This document shows positions 18,953-28,667 of a stretch of DNA of 64,000 bases, in pieces. The notes beneath the pieces were generated by a model. That model was given only the letters and a program-made list of their open reading frames with translations. It was not told the DNA's origin and ran no database searches. Made by a program: the position numbers and the translations under genes. Source of the stretch: Aliivibrio sp. S4MY1 (lineage in GTDB: Bacteria > Pseudomonadota > Gammaproteobacteria > Enterobacterales > Vibrionaceae); the NCBI RefSeq assembly GCF_028765545.1, contig NZ_JARACP010000004.1, positions 186,001 through 250,000 of the forward strand, in the 5' to 3' direction. How positions within the stretch are numbered: position 1 is the stretch's first letter; each line of letters opens with the position of its first letter.

Positions 18953-18995
18953 TGTGGTTCCTTTGTCTTTTTTATTTTTAAGAGCTGTTGTTATA

Positions 18996-19099
18996 AGAGT
19001 TCAGATCGCTTCGCTTGCAGAGTTCAGAGGAGAACGTTGCTATTACAGCGATCATTTCTGAACTCTGCAAGGGAGCTTGCGACCGATCTGAATTCTGCT
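18996..19099 (+). repeat. Family-A palindromic repeat between slmA and coaBC
   Basis: The element is a full hairpin of about 104 bases from AGAGTTCAGATCGCTTCGCT to CTTGCGACCGATCTGAATTC, with the centre GGAGAACGTTGCTATTACAG. The left arm is of the short type and the right arm of the long type. A half family-B element follows directly. Confidence 0.85.
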
Positions 19100-19137
19100 T
19101 TTATAGTCTCTAGTTAGCGCAGCGTATAGCCTCTAGT
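19100..19137 (+). repeat. Half family-B repeat overlapping the end of coaBC
   Basis: TTATAGTCTCTAGTTAGCGC followed by AGCGTATAGCCTCTAG is one end of the family-B palindrome. Read on the minus strand, it encodes the last residues (about RLEAIRCAN) and the stop codon of coaBC. Confidence 0.85.
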
Positions 19138-20339
19138 CTTTCAACTATTTCCAACATAATCGCCTTACCCAACTCTGTCTTCGAACTCAACGGTAAAGCT
19201 TTATCGCCGCCTTTCCAATATAGATGAAGGGCATTGTCATTACTATTAAAGCCTTGTCCTTGAATTGATACATCGTTCGCGCAGATCATATCTAGATTTT
19301 TACGCTCCAATTTACCACGAGCATACTTCTCTACATCTTGTGTTTCTGCAGCAAAGCCAACCGTAAATGGGCGCTGCTCAATCATAGCAGCCACAGAAGC
19401 CACGATATCAGGATTTTTCACCATAGAGATAGTCATGCCATCTTCATCGGCAGTTTTCTTCATTTTTTGAGTTGCCATTTGACTTGGTCTGAAATCAGCC
19501 ACCGCAGCACAGGCAACAAAAATAGAGTGAGACGCCGCATTATTCATTACCGCTGAGTGCATTTGCTCGGCACTTTCAATATCAATGCGTTTCACGTTAT
19601 CGGGTGTCGCAAGGTTCACAGGGCCGCTTACTAACGTCACATCAGCACCTAATTGCGCTGCTGCTTGTGCAATCGCAAACCCCATTTTTCCTGAACTGTG
19701 GTTTGAGATATAGCGAACCGGATCAAGCGCTTCACGAGTCGGTCCTGCCGTAATTAACAGAGAGTGACCATAAAGCGGCTTATCTTCATCCTTTTGAAAG
19801 AAGTCTTCACATAAATGAACTAGCTCCATCGGCTCAAGCATACGACCCATACCCACATCACCACACGCTTGTTGGCCAGCTGCCGGTCCCCAAATACGCA
19901 TACCACGACGAGTTAATGTCGCAATGTTCTCTTGTGTGGCGATATTAGCGTACATTTGTTGGTTCATCGCAGGAGATACCGCAATCGGAGAATCGGTCGC
20001 TAATACTAATGTGCTTAATAAATCATTACCCATTCCCGCTGCCATACGAGCAATTAAATCTGCCGTAGCTGGAGCAAGTAATACGATATCGGCCCATTTA
20101 GCTAACTCAATGTGCCCCATTGATGCTTCAGCCGCAGGGTCCAATAAACTGTCTGCGACTGGGTGACCAGAGACCGCTTGCATTGTTAATGGGGTAATAA
20201 ACTCTTTAGCCGCCGTTGTCATGACAACACGTACTTCTGCGCCTCGCTCAATAAGCCGACGAGTTAGCTCTGCACATTTATACGCTGCAATGCCGCCGCT
20301 GATACCAAGAAGAATGCGTTTTCCTGAGAGAGATGCCAT
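19110..20339 (-). CDS. coaBC: Bifunctional phosphopantothenoylcysteine decarboxylase/phosphopantothenate-cysteine ligase
   Basis: CoaBC performs two steps of coenzyme A synthesis. The N-terminal flavin domain shows [29 protein letters not shown] and the cysteine region [13 protein letters not shown]. The C-terminal ligase domain shows [29 protein letters not shown] and KNPDIVA. I chose the ATG at 20339 (MASLSGKR), giving 409 residues as in the family; an upstream ATG at 20390 would add 17 residues that lack conservation. The last residues, RLEAIRCAN, and the TAG are supplied by a family-B repeat, so the native C-terminus seems to have been replaced by repeat DNA. Confidence 0.93.
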   Translation of the reverse strand: MASLSGKRILLGISGGIAAYKCAELTRRLIERGAEVRVVMTTAAKEFITPLTMQAVSGHPVADSLLDPAAEASMGHIELAKWADIVLLAPATADLIARMAAGMGNDLLSTLVLATDSPIAVSPAMNQQMYANIATQENIATLTRRGMRIWGPAAGQQACGDVGMGRMLEPMELVHLCEDFFQKDEDKPLYGHSLLITAGPTREALDPVRYISNHSSGKMGFAIAQAAAQLGADVTLVSGPVNLATPDNVKRIDIESAEQMHSAVMNNAASHSIFVACAAVADFRPSQMATQKMKKTADEDGMTISMVKNPDIVASVAAMIEQRPFTVGFAAETQDVEKYARGKLERKNLDMICANDVSIQGQGFNSNDNALHLYWKGGDKALPLSSKTELGKAIMLEIVERLEAIRCAN

Positions 20340-20555
20340 GACACTAATAACCTTAATAAGTGATTCATCGTAATGCGCTAACCATAGCATAATTTTTTTT
20401 CAGAGTGATGCACTTCAATCTCTGGATGTAAGTAAATGAGCAAAAACATAATTGCAATCAAGCTTTGAACCAAGTCGAAGGGCGTTCAATCAAAAAGGCA
20501 GTCGTTATTTATTGTGCGTAGGCTGTATAAATAGTATTCACCGAACGAGTTATTT

Positions 20556-21230
20556 ATGTCTTTAATGAATCTACCAGAGGAATCTCGTCCAAGAGAGAAA
20601 CTACTTGCTCTAGGGCCAAAGTCATTAACGGATGCCGAGTTACTGGCCATTTTTCTTTGCACCGGCATTCGGGGGATGAATGCGATTGAATTAGCTGACA
20701 AACTATTAAAAGAGTTTGGTTCACTAAGAAAGTTGCTCAGTTCTAATGAAGGGGAGTTTTGCAGTCATAAAGGTTTGGGCACGGCAAAGTTTGCTCAGCT
20801 GCAAGCCGTTGTGGAGATGACGGAGCGCTATTTATTTGAAACCATGGAGAAAGAAGATGCGCTCACCAGTCCTGAGCATACAAAACGTTATCTAACGAAA
20901 ATGTTAAGAGACCGACATAGAGAAGCGTTTTATGTTTTGTTCTTAGATAATCAACATCGGGTGCTAAAAGGAGAGGTGTTATTTGAAGGAACAATCGATG
21001 CGGCAGCAGTATATCCGAGAGAAGTTGTAAAAAGATCGATAGATTATAATGCAGCCGCCATCATTTTAGCGCATAATCACCCTTCCGGCGTCGCCGAGCC
21101 AAGTCAAGCTGACAGAAGAATTACAAAACGTATTTCAGATGCGGTAGAATTGGTAGATATCCGAGTCCTTGATCATTTTGTGATCGGTGATGGAGAAATA
21201 GTCTCTTTTGCCGAAAGAGGCTGGATTTGA
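20556..21230 (+). CDS. radC: RadC family protein (JAMM metalloprotease fold)
   Basis: The 224-residue protein has an N-terminal helix-hairpin-helix-like part ([20 protein letters not shown]) and a C-terminal JAMM/MPN+ domain with the zinc motif His173-X-His175 in AHNHPSG and Asp186 in SQADRRIT. The old link to DNA repair in E. coli is no longer accepted and the role is uncertain. It lies between the divergent coaBC and the rpmBG operon, the usual gamma-proteobacterial position. Confidence 0.93.
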   Translation: MSLMNLPEESRPREKLLALGPKSLTDAELLAIFLCTGIRGMNAIELADKLLKEFGSLRKLLSSNEGEFCSHKGLGTAKFAQLQAVVEMTERYLFETMEKEDALTSPEHTKRYLTKMLRDRHREAFYVLFLDNQHRVLKGEVLFEGTIDAAAVYPREVVKRSIDYNAAAIILAHNHPSGVAEPSQADRRITKRISDAVELVDIRVLDHFVIGDGEIVSFAERGWI

Positions 21231-21293
21231 GTGTTTTTTTTACCGATTGAATAAAAAAAACACAAAAAACAGTAAAAAGGATCCCTTTGGGTC

Positions 21294-21322
21294 TTGAGCA
21301 ATGCGCATTCAGTTAGTATAAT
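21294..21322 (+). promoter_or_regulatory. Promoter of the rpmB-rpmG operon
   Basis: TTGAGC (21294-21299) and a perfect TATAAT (21317-21322) are spaced by 17 bases. GCGCGAC follows the -10 box, a GC-rich stretch typical of stringently controlled ribosomal promoters. The start codon of rpmB is about 100 bases further on. Confidence 0.8.
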
Positions 21323-21425
21323 GCGCGACCTTTGATAGCCTTGAATTAGTTATTTCATTTGAAATATCTAGTGGTTTTTTGCCACCAAGGTGATATCGAG
21401 CTGAAACGATTTGGAGAAGACAGCA

Positions 21426-21662
21426 ATGTCCCGAGTATGCCAAGTAACTGGTAAGCGTCCTGCAGTTGGTAACAACCGCTCACACGCAAAAAATGCCACC
21501 AAGCGTCGTTTTCTGCCGAACCTACAAACTCATCGTTTCTGGGTAGAAAGCGAAAAACGCTTCGTTAAACTTCGTCTTACCGCTAAAGGTATGCGTATCA
21601 TTGATAAGAAAGGTATTGATACCGTTCTTGCAGATATGCGTGCTCGTGGCGAGAACGTTTAA
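21426..21662 (+). CDS. rpmB: Ribosomal protein bL28
   Basis: The 78-residue product begins [20 protein letters not shown] and is the standard large-subunit protein bL28. I chose the ATG at 21426, since GGAG lies 9 bases upstream and the length is then exact for the family. A TTG at 21411 in the same frame would overlap that site. It is the first gene of the rpmBG operon. Confidence 0.97.
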   Translation: MSRVCQVTGKRPAVGNNRSHAKNATKRRFLPNLQTHRFWVESEKRFVKLRLTAKGMRIIDKKGIDTVLADMRARGENV

Positions 21663-21676
21663 GAGGAATCTGAAAA

Positions 21677-21844
21677 ATGGCTAAAGGCGCACGTGAGAAA
21701 ATCAAGTTAGTATCAACTGCTAACACTGGTCACTTCTACACAACAGATAAGAACAAACGTAACATGCCTGGCAAAATGGAGATCAAAAAATTTGATCCTG
21801 TTGTACGTCAGCACGTTCTTTACAAAGAAGCTAAAATCAAGTAA
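21677..21844 (+). CDS. rpmG: Ribosomal protein bL33
   Basis: A 55-residue frame starts [20 protein letters not shown] and ends VLYKEAKIK, the gamma-proteobacterial bL33. It starts 14 bases after the rpmB stop with GAGGAA as ribosome-binding site. It lacks the Cys pairs of the zinc-binding paralog, so it is the C-minus form. A strong terminator follows. Confidence 0.97.
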   Translation: MAKGAREKIKLVSTANTGHFYTTDKNKRNMPGKMEIKKFDPVVRQHVLYKEAKIK

Positions 21845-21876
21845 TTCGATTACTGATTGCAACTTTGATAATATTG

Positions 21877-21907
21877 AAAACCCAGCCTTGTTGCTGGGTT
21901 TTTTTTT
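21877..21907 (+). terminator. Rho-independent terminator of rpmBG
   Basis: An 8-bp stem AACCCAGC/GCTGGGTT with a 6-base loop is followed by T-rich sequence (nine consecutive T including the stem end). Confidence 0.9.
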
Positions 21908-21930
21908 GCGTTAAAATCAGGGAAAGAGCT

Positions 21931-22096
21931 AGAATTCAGATCGCTACGCTTGCAGATTTCAGAGGTACTTGCTTTTTCTTTTATAGTTTCTAGTTAGCGA
22001 AGCGTATAGTCTCTAGTTTCAAATATAATACGCTGAAATTACAACGATCACCTCTGAACCCTTTAAGGGAGCTTGCGACCGATCTGAACTCTGCTT
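21931..22096 (+). repeat. Composite family-A repeat with half family-B inside, after rpmG
   Basis: The left family-A arm (AGAATTCAGATCGCTACGCT) is followed at 21979-22018 by one end of family B (TTTATAGTTTCTAGTTAGCG). Then comes a family-A right arm of the long type (CACCTCTGAACC to GACCGATCTGAACTC). The stretch AATATAATACGCTGAAATTA at its centre recurs at 22693, so two adjacent composites share the same junction. Confidence 0.75.
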
Positions 22097-22113
22097 TTAA
22101 AAAAGGATTTAAA

Positions 22114-22569
22114 ATGAAAAAACCATCACGCCGCAAATACAACAACATGTTGATCATCTTTGTATTACTCTTTATTGGCGTACTACAAGCCCCACAGCTG
22201 ATCAAAACCTATCTACTTGAACCAGAACAACAAGTAGAAACAGTAACAGGTGTACAGCCTTTATTTGAAGGTGCTAATGCCATTCAAAAAATGCATTTTG
22301 CAGGTTATGATGTTGTTTCAGATACGTCAGATCAAGATAGCAAACTTATTGAACGTTGGTTTACTCTTGAAGGCACCGTACTAAATGAAGCATCAGTGAA
22401 AGTACTCAAAACCAAATTACCAGCACCAAGCACGGTAGAAGTGTGGCTAGAAAATCAAGAAGAGCCACAGCGTGTGACGATCTATCAAGCCCCAAATTTT
22501 TGGATGATGCAGAATTGGCTGGGGGAATGGATAGCGGTGAGTTCTGAAGAAGGGTATTTGTTTAGGTAG
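22114..22569 (+). CDS. Small membrane-anchored protein of unknown function
   Basis: The 151-residue protein has one N-terminal membrane helix (NNMLIIFVLLFIGVLQAP, about residues 10-27) with Lys/Arg before it, so the rest probably lies in the periplasm. The soluble part has no motif I know. It sits between rpmG and mutM, where vibrios usually carry a small unknown gene. AAAGGA is 8 bases before the ATG. The stop codon is directly followed by a half family-B repeat. Confidence 0.75.
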   Translation: MKKPSRRKYNNMLIIFVLLFIGVLQAPQLIKTYLLEPEQQVETVTGVQPLFEGANAIQKMHFAGYDVVSDTSDQDSKLIERWFTLEGTVLNEASVKVLKTKLPAPSTVEVWLENQEEPQRVTIYQAPNFWMMQNWLGEWIAVSSEEGYLFR

Positions 22570-22763
22570 TAGAGACTATACGCTGCGCTTGCTGGATTCA
22601 GGTGTGCTCGCTTCTAGCTCCTCCCCTTTATCGACATAGCCACTTGGTTGATAATATCAATATAAGGGGAGGCTGGGAGGGGTTGCTAGTTTCAAATATC
22701 ATACGCTGAAATCACAATGTTCACCTCTGAACCCTGCAAGGAAGCTTGCGACCGATCTGAAAG
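22570..22763 (+). repeat. Composite repeat (family-B end, family-D element, family-A right arm) before mutM
   Basis: The parts in order are: a family-B end (TAGAGACTATACGCTGCGC), a family-D element at about 22617-22684 (CTCCTCCCCTTTAT to ATAAGGGGAGGCTGGGAGG), the shared central stretch CAAATATCATACGCTGAAAT, and a family-A right arm ending GCTTGCGACCGATCTGAA. It fills the gap before mutM. Confidence 0.75.
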
Positions 22764-22786
22764 CTTATTTTACAAAGGATCAAAAA

Positions 22787-23602
22787 ATGCCAGAACTACC
22801 AGAAGTAGAAACCAGTCGACTAGGCATCACCCCCTACCTACAAGGCCAAACCATCAAAACGATCACTGTCAGAACAGATAAACTACGCTGGCCGATCCCA
22901 AAAGAACTACAAAAACTCATAGGGCAAAGAATTCAATCTATCCGCCGTCGCGCTAAATACTTAATGATAGACACCCCCAAAGGCACAGCCATTATTCACC
23001 TTGGCATGTCAGGAAGTTTACGAATACTTGATGAGACGATCCCTCCAGTAAAACATGATCATGTCGATCTTATATTAGATAACGGCAAACTTCTTCGTTA
23101 CAACGATCCGCGTAAGTTTGGTGCTTGGTTATATAGTGAAGTTGGTGTAGAGCATGACGTGCTTGCCAAACTTGGCCCAGAGCCTTTAACTGATGTATTT
23201 ACTGCGGGTTATTTCGCAGAAAAAGCAAAGAATAAAAAACTCGTGGTAAAACAGTTTATTATGAACAACGCTGTCGTAGTTGGGGTTGGAAATATCTATG
23301 CTAGTGAATCTTTGTTTATGGCAAAGATACATCCCAAAACATCAGTAGGTACATTGACGCAAGTCCAAATTGAACGACTAGTCTTTGAAATTAAAAAAGT
23401 ACTAGAAACGGCGATTAAACAAGGTGGAACAACCCTAAAAGACTTTAACCAAGTTGATGGTAAACCCGGCTACTTTGCACAAGAATTGCAAGTCTATGGT
23501 AGAGCCAATAAACCGTGCTTAACCTGCCAATCTCTCATACAAGAAGAAAAAATAGGGCAGAGAAATACATTTTGGTGTGAAAATTGTCAAAACAACTCTT
23601 AA
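22787..23602 (+). CDS. mutM: Formamidopyrimidine-DNA glycosylase
   Basis: MutM removes oxidised purines such as 8-oxoguanine. The 271-residue protein has the catalytic N-terminus MPELPEVE (Pro2, Glu3), the conserved HLGMSGSLR, the helix-two-turn-helix region ([13 protein letters not shown]) and a C-terminal zinc finger with Cys pairs CLTC and CENC. Gene position after rpmBG is typical. AAAGGA precedes the ATG. Confidence 0.95.
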   Translation: MPELPEVETSRLGITPYLQGQTIKTITVRTDKLRWPIPKELQKLIGQRIQSIRRRAKYLMIDTPKGTAIIHLGMSGSLRILDETIPPVKHDHVDLILDNGKLLRYNDPRKFGAWLYSEVGVEHDVLAKLGPEPLTDVFTAGYFAEKAKNKKLVVKQFIMNNAVVVGVGNIYASESLFMAKIHPKTSVGTLTQVQIERLVFEIKKVLETAIKQGGTTLKDFNQVDGKPGYFAQELQVYGRANKPCLTCQSLIQEEKIGQRNTFWCENCQNNS

Positions 23603-23660
23603 TTTGGATTCGGCTGTAGCATAATTGAGGTAGATGCCAATTTTTGTTGTGAGATGAGTA

Positions 23661-24410
23661 ATGAGTTTTTTAGAGAATATTTTTATTATTCACGTTAGTG
23701 AAGGTTATGAAGAGAGGCGAGAACACATAGATCGCCATTTACCAGAAAAAGGCTTTCATCAATATGAGTATATGTTAGATGGAGATATTAAAGATTTAAC
23801 GCCAGAAATATTAAATAAATATTTTTCTAATAATAATAATTTAGCCGAAAAATCGTGTGCTTATAAGCATATTCGTGTTTATGAGGAGATGGTAACGCGT
23901 AATATTGAAACTGCACTTGTGTTTGAGGATGATGCTTTTTTAACAAATAACGCTCTAGAGCAGTTAAAGAAAATCGAAAAAGAGATGGCTAATGAGCGAA
24001 ATTATATTGTTAATATAGAGCAAAGTAATCGTTCAGTGCCGTTATATTATAAGAAAAAACAAAAGCTTTGTTATCTTGCATCTCATACAAAACGTTGTGG
24101 TGGTTATATCATCCATCTCGATGTAGCGAAGAAGTTTGTGAAATTCTTTGAATCAAATACAACAGCAATGCCAAGCGATACTTTTCAAACTAAGATGAGA
24201 GAAACGCTTCAATACAACACATTTTGGATGGACCCACCAATTGTACAACAAGGCAGTAAGGATGGTACGTTTGAAAGTGAACTAAGTAGAAGAAAGAAAA
24301 GTAGATATACTGCATTTTCTTCCTTCTTTAGAGATGGTTATCAACGTTATATTTTAACCAATCTTAGTAAAAAACGTTATAAAAGTTTTCAGAACGTCGT
24401 TAAGTACTGA
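23661..24410 (+). CDS. Glycosyltransferase family 25 protein
   Basis: The 249-residue protein shows GT25 features: an N-terminal IIHVSEGYEERREHIDRHLP, a metal-binding EDDAFL near residue 91, and CGGYIIHLDVAKKFVKFFES near residue 147. GT25 enzymes add galactose or other sugars to LPS core. The gene lies between mutM and the leftward LPS operon and converges on it with a gap of only 16 bases. Acceptor and donor are unknown. A second GT25 is at 32882-33610. Confidence 0.82.
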   Translation: MSFLENIFIIHVSEGYEERREHIDRHLPEKGFHQYEYMLDGDIKDLTPEILNKYFSNNNNLAEKSCAYKHIRVYEEMVTRNIETALVFEDDAFLTNNALEQLKKIEKEMANERNYIVNIEQSNRSVPLYYKKKQKLCYLASHTKRCGGYIIHLDVAKKFVKFFESNTTAMPSDTFQTKMRETLQYNTFWMDPPIVQQGSKDGTFESELSRRKKSRYTAFSSFFRDGYQRYILTNLSKKRYKSFQNVVKY

Positions 24411-24426
24411 TTAAAATTTATATTGA

Positions 24427-25359
24427 TTAATCGTGCTGTGAAAGATGAAAGTACTTATCCGCTACCATAAGAGAGAGTAACTTCTCTCTTTTTTTATCTT
24501 TAAATTGCTCAGTCCATAAATTTGCATTTTTAATGATTTCAAGCGCTTCTTTTTCGTGAGCTAAATAATATTCCATCTTCTCAATAAGATCAGAGTAGTC
24601 ATCTTTTACTTCAACATAGTGCTTATCCGCTTCAAGACGACCCTCCATAAACCAAGTTTCATATTTAGGTTTAGACATAATAACAACAGAGTTGGATGAC
24701 ATAGCCCATTTTAAATTGGTCGCAACATCATTACCTTCAATGGCGAGTAAGAACTTATAATCTAATTGTTCTTCTACGCTCATAAAGTCTTTTTCCCATA
24801 CATCACCATTGTAGGGTTTGGTTTGACCAATATTGCACATAGGATGACTATAAAATTGTTTAATAACGACAAGCCGATGAGGCTGGTAACCCACTCCACG
24901 CCATGCTGCCATATTCTTTTTCTCAGCGTATGGCTTAGTGTCATTCACAAACTTAAAGTGACGTATTTTATTTAGCTTCAAAATCACTGAGTTTTGGTTA
25001 TTACTATTAATTGGTCGACTTTTTAAAAAGCTAGGTTGTTCAGGAACGGTGCATATATCGCCATTAAGGTACGAAAAGTTATGAGAAGCAGGGAAGTAAC
25101 GCACAACAGAATGAATATCAAAAAAGTAAGTCCAGCCTTTGGTTTTCTTAAATTTTTCAATACTGGTGACAGAAGGAGAATCCAGCAGATTAAAAGTCGT
25201 AGCCATCTTATTGTAATAGTTAACTCGCTGCATTAACTCGTCAGTGTTGTAATGTTCTTTTTGCTTTAGAATACTAGAGCGTTGCATGCGAGAGATAAAT
25301 GCAGGAAGTAAATAACGCAGGGCATTACTGAGATAATAAAAAAACTTACTGTTTTTCAT
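24427..25359 (-). CDS. Glycosyltransferase family 90 / CAP10-like LPS-modifying protein
   Basis: The 310-residue protein carries the CAP10/GT90 signature in its second half, with [20 protein letters not shown] at about residues 207-226, and [13 protein letters not shown] near 148. Family members add xylose or glucose to surface glycans; the donor here is unknown. Its start overlaps the end of coaD by 14 bases, so it is the last gene of an overlapping five-gene operon. Confidence 0.82.
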   Translation of the reverse strand: MKNSKFFYYLSNALRYLLPAFISRMQRSSILKQKEHYNTDELMQRVNYYNKMATTFNLLDSPSVTSIEKFKKTKGWTYFFDIHSVVRYFPASHNFSYLNGDICTVPEQPSFLKSRPINSNNQNSVILKLNKIRHFKFVNDTKPYAEKKNMAAWRGVGYQPHRLVVIKQFYSHPMCNIGQTKPYNGDVWEKDFMSVEEQLDYKFLLAIEGNDVATNLKWAMSSNSVVIMSKPKYETWFMEGRLEADKHYVEVKDDYSDLIEKMEYYLAHEKEALEIIKNANLWTEQFKDKKREKLLSLMVADKYFHLSQHD

Positions 25360-25837
25360 GATTCACCTTGCTATAGATAGCCTTAGCAACATAAGGATGA
25401 ACAAACAGATCGATTTTCCCACCGTGGATTGCGGTTTCTCTTACGATAGTCGAAGATAAAAAACCGTGCTCTTCTGGTGGAGTTAAAAAGACCGTTTCTA
25501 ATGTAGGCATGAGTTTTTTATACATGGTTGTTAGTCCAAGCTCATACTCAAAATCCATTGTAGTTCGCAGACCACGAACTAGGATATTTGTTTGTTGTTC
25601 TTTGGCTAAGTTAACCAATAAACCTGAAAAACCAACTATTGAGACATTACTTAAATGTGCAGTGGCTTGAGTAAGCATATCGACTCGCTCTTCTAGGCTA
25701 AATAAGGTTTTTTTGCTTGGACTAAAAGCGACGCCAACAACGACATGGTCAAACATTTTTGCAGCACGAGCAATAATATCTGAATGGCCATGAGTGACAG
25801 GGTCAAAAGTCCCTGGATAAATTACTCGGTTAGTCAT
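25346..25837 (-). CDS. coaD: Phosphopantetheine adenylyltransferase
   Basis: CoaD makes dephospho-CoA from phosphopantetheine and ATP. The 163-residue protein shows the nucleotidyltransferase motif [16 protein letters not shown] (residues 6-21) and the C-terminal motif [15 protein letters not shown]. The gene overlaps transferase genes on both sides (8 and 14 bases), so an essential CoA gene is expressed from the LPS core operon. In E. coli it pairs with waaA instead. Confidence 0.95.
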   Translation of the reverse strand: MTNRVIYPGTFDPVTHGHSDIIARAAKMFDHVVVGVAFSPSKKTLFSLEERVDMLTQATAHLSNVSIVGFSGLLVNLAKEQQTNILVRGLRTTMDFEYELGLTTMYKKLMPTLETVFLTPPEEHGFLSSTIVRETAIHGGKIDLFVHPYVAKAIYSKVNHEKQ

Positions 25838-26627
25838 GGATTGCCTTTAAATACTGATCGATGCCTTGATCACAACGAGTGAGCTTTTCTTTAATGGTGC
25901 GTTCTAAAATAGCATCGTTTTCAGATAAAGAGGCACGTGAATTTTCTTTATGATAAAGGTGGTAACCCACACCCGCAAACTTTAAGTATAAGCGGCGTTT
26001 TTTCGAATTGAGCATACGTAAAACAAACTCACTATCTTCACGTCCCCAACCAACAAACTCTTGGTTAAAACCATTTACCTCAATAACGTCATCACGCCAA
26101 AAAGCCATATTACAGCCACGAGTTGCTTTATCATTGTTTCTTTCATATGAAAAAATACGAGACAGAAACGGGCTAGTAATGCAGTTTTTTCGATTACGGA
26201 TACCAGAAGAAAAAATAGTAGGAACTGCATTCTCATGCATTATTTTTTTGCTAAAACCCTCTTCAGTTAGTACTCGACCTCCTTGAACAAACCACCCTTT
26301 TTTTGCCGACTGTTTATGTGACTGCACAAAGGAAGGAGGTAAAACAATATCCCCATCAATCATGATTAGGTAGTCACCACTCGCCTTAGCTATTGCTTTA
26401 TTACGGCTCATAGAAAGCTGGAAACCATTATCTTCATGCCAGCTATGAATTAAAGGTACTGGAAATAGGAATTGGTATTCTGCCACCATATCAATAGTAT
26501 CTTGTCGAGACCCATCATCAGCAATGACGACTTCGTCAGGTAATTCAGTTTGACGCAATACACTGTCTAATACTGATTTTAAGGCTTCTTTCCAGTTATA
26601 AGTAGTAATAATTAAGGTTGTTTTCAT
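25830..26627 (-). CDS. Family 2 glycosyltransferase with galactosyltransferase-type C-terminal domain
   Basis: The 265-residue GT-A enzyme starts [18 protein letters not shown] and has the metal motif MIDGDIVL (about residues 93-100; the DXD-like Asp-Gly-Asp). The C-terminal part [13 protein letters not shown] resembles the Glyco_transf_7C motif found in galactosyl- and GalNAc-transferases. It lies between waaE and coaD with overlapping ends, so it probably acts on the LPS core. The substrate is not known. Confidence 0.85.
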   Translation of the reverse strand: MKTTLIITTYNWKEALKSVLDSVLRQTELPDEVVIADDGSRQDTIDMVAEYQFLFPVPLIHSWHEDNGFQLSMSRNKAIAKASGDYLIMIDGDIVLPPSFVQSHKQSAKKGWFVQGGRVLTEEGFSKKIMHENAVPTIFSSGIRNRKNCITSPFLSRIFSYERNNDKATRGCNMAFWRDDVIEVNGFNQEFVGWGREDSEFVLRMLNSKKRRLYLKFAGVGYHLYHKENSRASLSENDAILERTIKEKLTRCDQGIDQYLKAIHD

Positions 26628-27406
26628 TTTTTCTTAGCCTCTTCACGAAGATACAGATCGATGTATTTAACAAAAGTAGAGTGAGTAGCAAGCCAAGCCA
26701 GAATAAAACCATGCTTGCCGTCTAAAAAGCCAAGTTTGACGATGTACATTTTAATAAAACAAGCAAACGCATGAAGCAGTGCAGTGCCAAGGCCCGATTT
26801 TTTTCTGCCTTCACGTTCATCCGCCCATGCTTTTAAATAGCCTGTGGTTTTATTGATATAGTGGTGCATGTTGTCATAAGTGTAATGAAGTAAGCGACCA
26901 TCTAACTTTTCAACTTTTAGCTTATTAGGTATTTCTACTTTTTCATGTACCAACGCGGAGTTATATTGTGTTTCTGAGGTTTTATATAAACGCACAACCC
27001 AATCCGGAGACCAACCAGAGTGATAAATAAATTTACCAAACGCATCACTTAGTCGGTTTACCTTATAGGCAGTATTAGGGTTATTCGATGCCACTGCTTT
27101 TTGGATGTCGGCTTTTAATTCAGGTGTTACACGCTCATCGGCATCTAGCCATAATACATAATCAGAAGTAATGTGTTGCTGTGCTAATTGACGTTGAGGG
27201 CCAAAGCCAGGCCATTTATCATTAACAATAAATTTGTCGGTAAACTCACGAGCAATAGTCTCAGTTGAATCGGTGCTGCCAGAATCCATGATAACGATTT
27301 CATCAACCCAGTCTGAAATACTTTCAAGGCAGGCTTTTAAATGTTTTTCTTCGTTTTTAACAATAAGCGCAACCGCTAAGGTTGGAGAGGTTGTTGGTGT
27401 TGTCAT
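26624..27406 (-). CDS. waaE: LPS core glycosyltransferase, WaaE/KdtX type
   Basis: The 260-residue GT2 enzyme resembles WaaE, which in Klebsiella adds beta-1,4-glucose to heptose I. Visible motifs are VALIVKNEEKHLKACLESIS, IVIMDSGSTDST, the metal motif WLDADERV (about residues 90-97) and the family-typical ending (FLDGKHGFILAWLATHSTFV). It overlaps the neighbouring genes by 1 and 4 bases. The sugar donor is inferred from family only. Confidence 0.85.
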   Translation of the reverse strand: MTTPTTSPTLAVALIVKNEEKHLKACLESISDWVDEIVIMDSGSTDSTETIAREFTDKFIVNDKWPGFGPQRQLAQQHITSDYVLWLDADERVTPELKADIQKAVASNNPNTAYKVNRLSDAFGKFIYHSGWSPDWVVRLYKTSETQYNSALVHEKVEIPNKLKVEKLDGRLLHYTYDNMHHYINKTTGYLKAWADEREGRKKSGLGTALLHAFACFIKMYIVKLGFLDGKHGFILAWLATHSTFVKYIDLYLREEAKKK

Positions 27407-28476
27407 TATATATTCTCTTTGGCGGTGTTATTGAGATTCATGGTTAAACGCTCAAATGCATCAGTGACCATATCAAGACTAATATCTTGCATAACATGAT
27501 CCCCTTTGACCCGTGTACTCCATTTGAGTTCTGATATCGGTTTATTATGTTGTGCCGTTACGTGTTGTTCATAAACACTCACCACATAGGGTAAGCTATT
27601 GTATGGCCCTGTACGTTTAGGATTACTGTGGCCATATAAGCCAATAACGGGAGTACTTTGTGTTGTCGCAATATGAGCAGGGCCTGAATCAGGAGCAATC
27701 ACAACTTGTGCTTCATTTAATACTGCAGTTAATTGTTTTAGCGAGGTTTTACCAATTAGATTAATAATAGGTAATTGCGTTAAAGATTCAATATTCTCAC
27801 CAAGCTGTTTTTCACGCTCGCTTGGCGATCCACATAACACTACTTTATAGCCATGTTCATTTAACCAATCAGCTAGCTGAGCATAACGCTCTGTTAGCCA
27901 ATTACGTTCATCTTTACTCGCCGCTGGGGAAATAACCACATAAGGTTTGTCTGCTGAGATGTTTTCATAAACAAAAGAGAAATCCGCATCAGATAATGGA
28001 ATATTCCAAGTCGGTTTCTTCTTTGGTACACCTAAATACTCAACAAAAGAGTAAAAACTGTCGAGAACATGTGCCGATGCTGTATCTTCAATTTTTCTAT
28101 TAGTAAAAAGCCATTGCCCTTCTTTCGCGCGCTTACGGTTAAACCCTACTTTATATTTGGCTTTTATACCAAGGGTTAACATACTCGCACGCAGTGCCAA
28201 TTGCATATGAATTAAGGCATCAAATTTCTGATCTCTTAATTGAGCCCAAATTGCTTTCATTCCGGCTAATCCCAACTTTTTATCAAATGGGATCACGGTA
28301 ATACCAGGCAAATCATGAATTAATTGCGCTTCTATTTTTCCCACAATCCAAGTTATTTTGGTTGTAGGCCACTCTTTTTGAATTGCCTGAACGGCAGCAA
28401 CAGCATGGCACACATCACCAATCGCTGATAAGCGTAGAATACAGAGTGAGTTAGGGGCAGAAGTGAATAAAGCCAT
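27406..28476 (-). CDS. Glycosyltransferase family 9, ADP-heptose:LPS heptosyltransferase type
   Basis: The protein has the GT9 N-terminus (LCILRLSAIGDVCHAVAAVQ) and the donor-site region (VIAPDSGPAHIATTQSTPVIGLYG). It would transfer heptose to the inner core in the cytoplasm. I chose the ATG at 28476 (MALFTSAP), giving 356 residues. An upstream ATG at 28527 adds 17 residues that do not look conserved; neither has a clear ribosome-binding site. It resembles WaaC-type heptosyltransferase I more than WaaF (present at 31836-32864), but this is not certain. It leads the operon through GT90. Confidence 0.85.
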   Translation of the reverse strand: MALFTSAPNSLCILRLSAIGDVCHAVAAVQAIQKEWPTTKITWIVGKIEAQLIHDLPGITVIPFDKKLGLAGMKAIWAQLRDQKFDALIHMQLALRASMLTLGIKAKYKVGFNRKRAKEGQWLFTNRKIEDTASAHVLDSFYSFVEYLGVPKKKPTWNIPLSDADFSFVYENISADKPYVVISPAASKDERNWLTERYAQLADWLNEHGYKVVLCGSPSEREKQLGENIESLTQLPIINLIGKTSLKQLTAVLNEAQVVIAPDSGPAHIATTQSTPVIGLYGHSNPKRTGPYNSLPYVVSVYEQHVTAQHNKPISELKWSTRVKGDHVMQDISLDMVTDAFERLTMNLNNTAKENI

Positions 28477-28553
28477 AGAGATGTTTACCCAGAAAGAATG
28501 AGTTAGAATTATGCTATTAACGCTCATAAATGTAAAATAGCAAAGAGTGAGAA

Positions 28554-28642
28554 AGAGACTAGAAACTATAAGAATACTTAGCTTTTGCCCTTATAGTTTC
28601 TAGAAGCGAAGCGTTCTAGTTAGCGCAGCGTATAGTCTCTAA
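28554..28642 (+). repeat. Family-B palindromic repeat upstream of kdkA
   Basis: The element is a short version of about 89 bases: GACTAGAAACTATAAGAATA at the left and TCTAGTTAGCGCAGCGTATAG at the right with an inner CCCTTATAGTTTCTAG arm. It sits between the divergent heptosyltransferase gene and kdkA, so promoters of one or both may lie beside or inside it. Confidence 0.7.
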
Positions 28643-28667
28643 TGTTTAATATTGGAGTACCTGTAAC

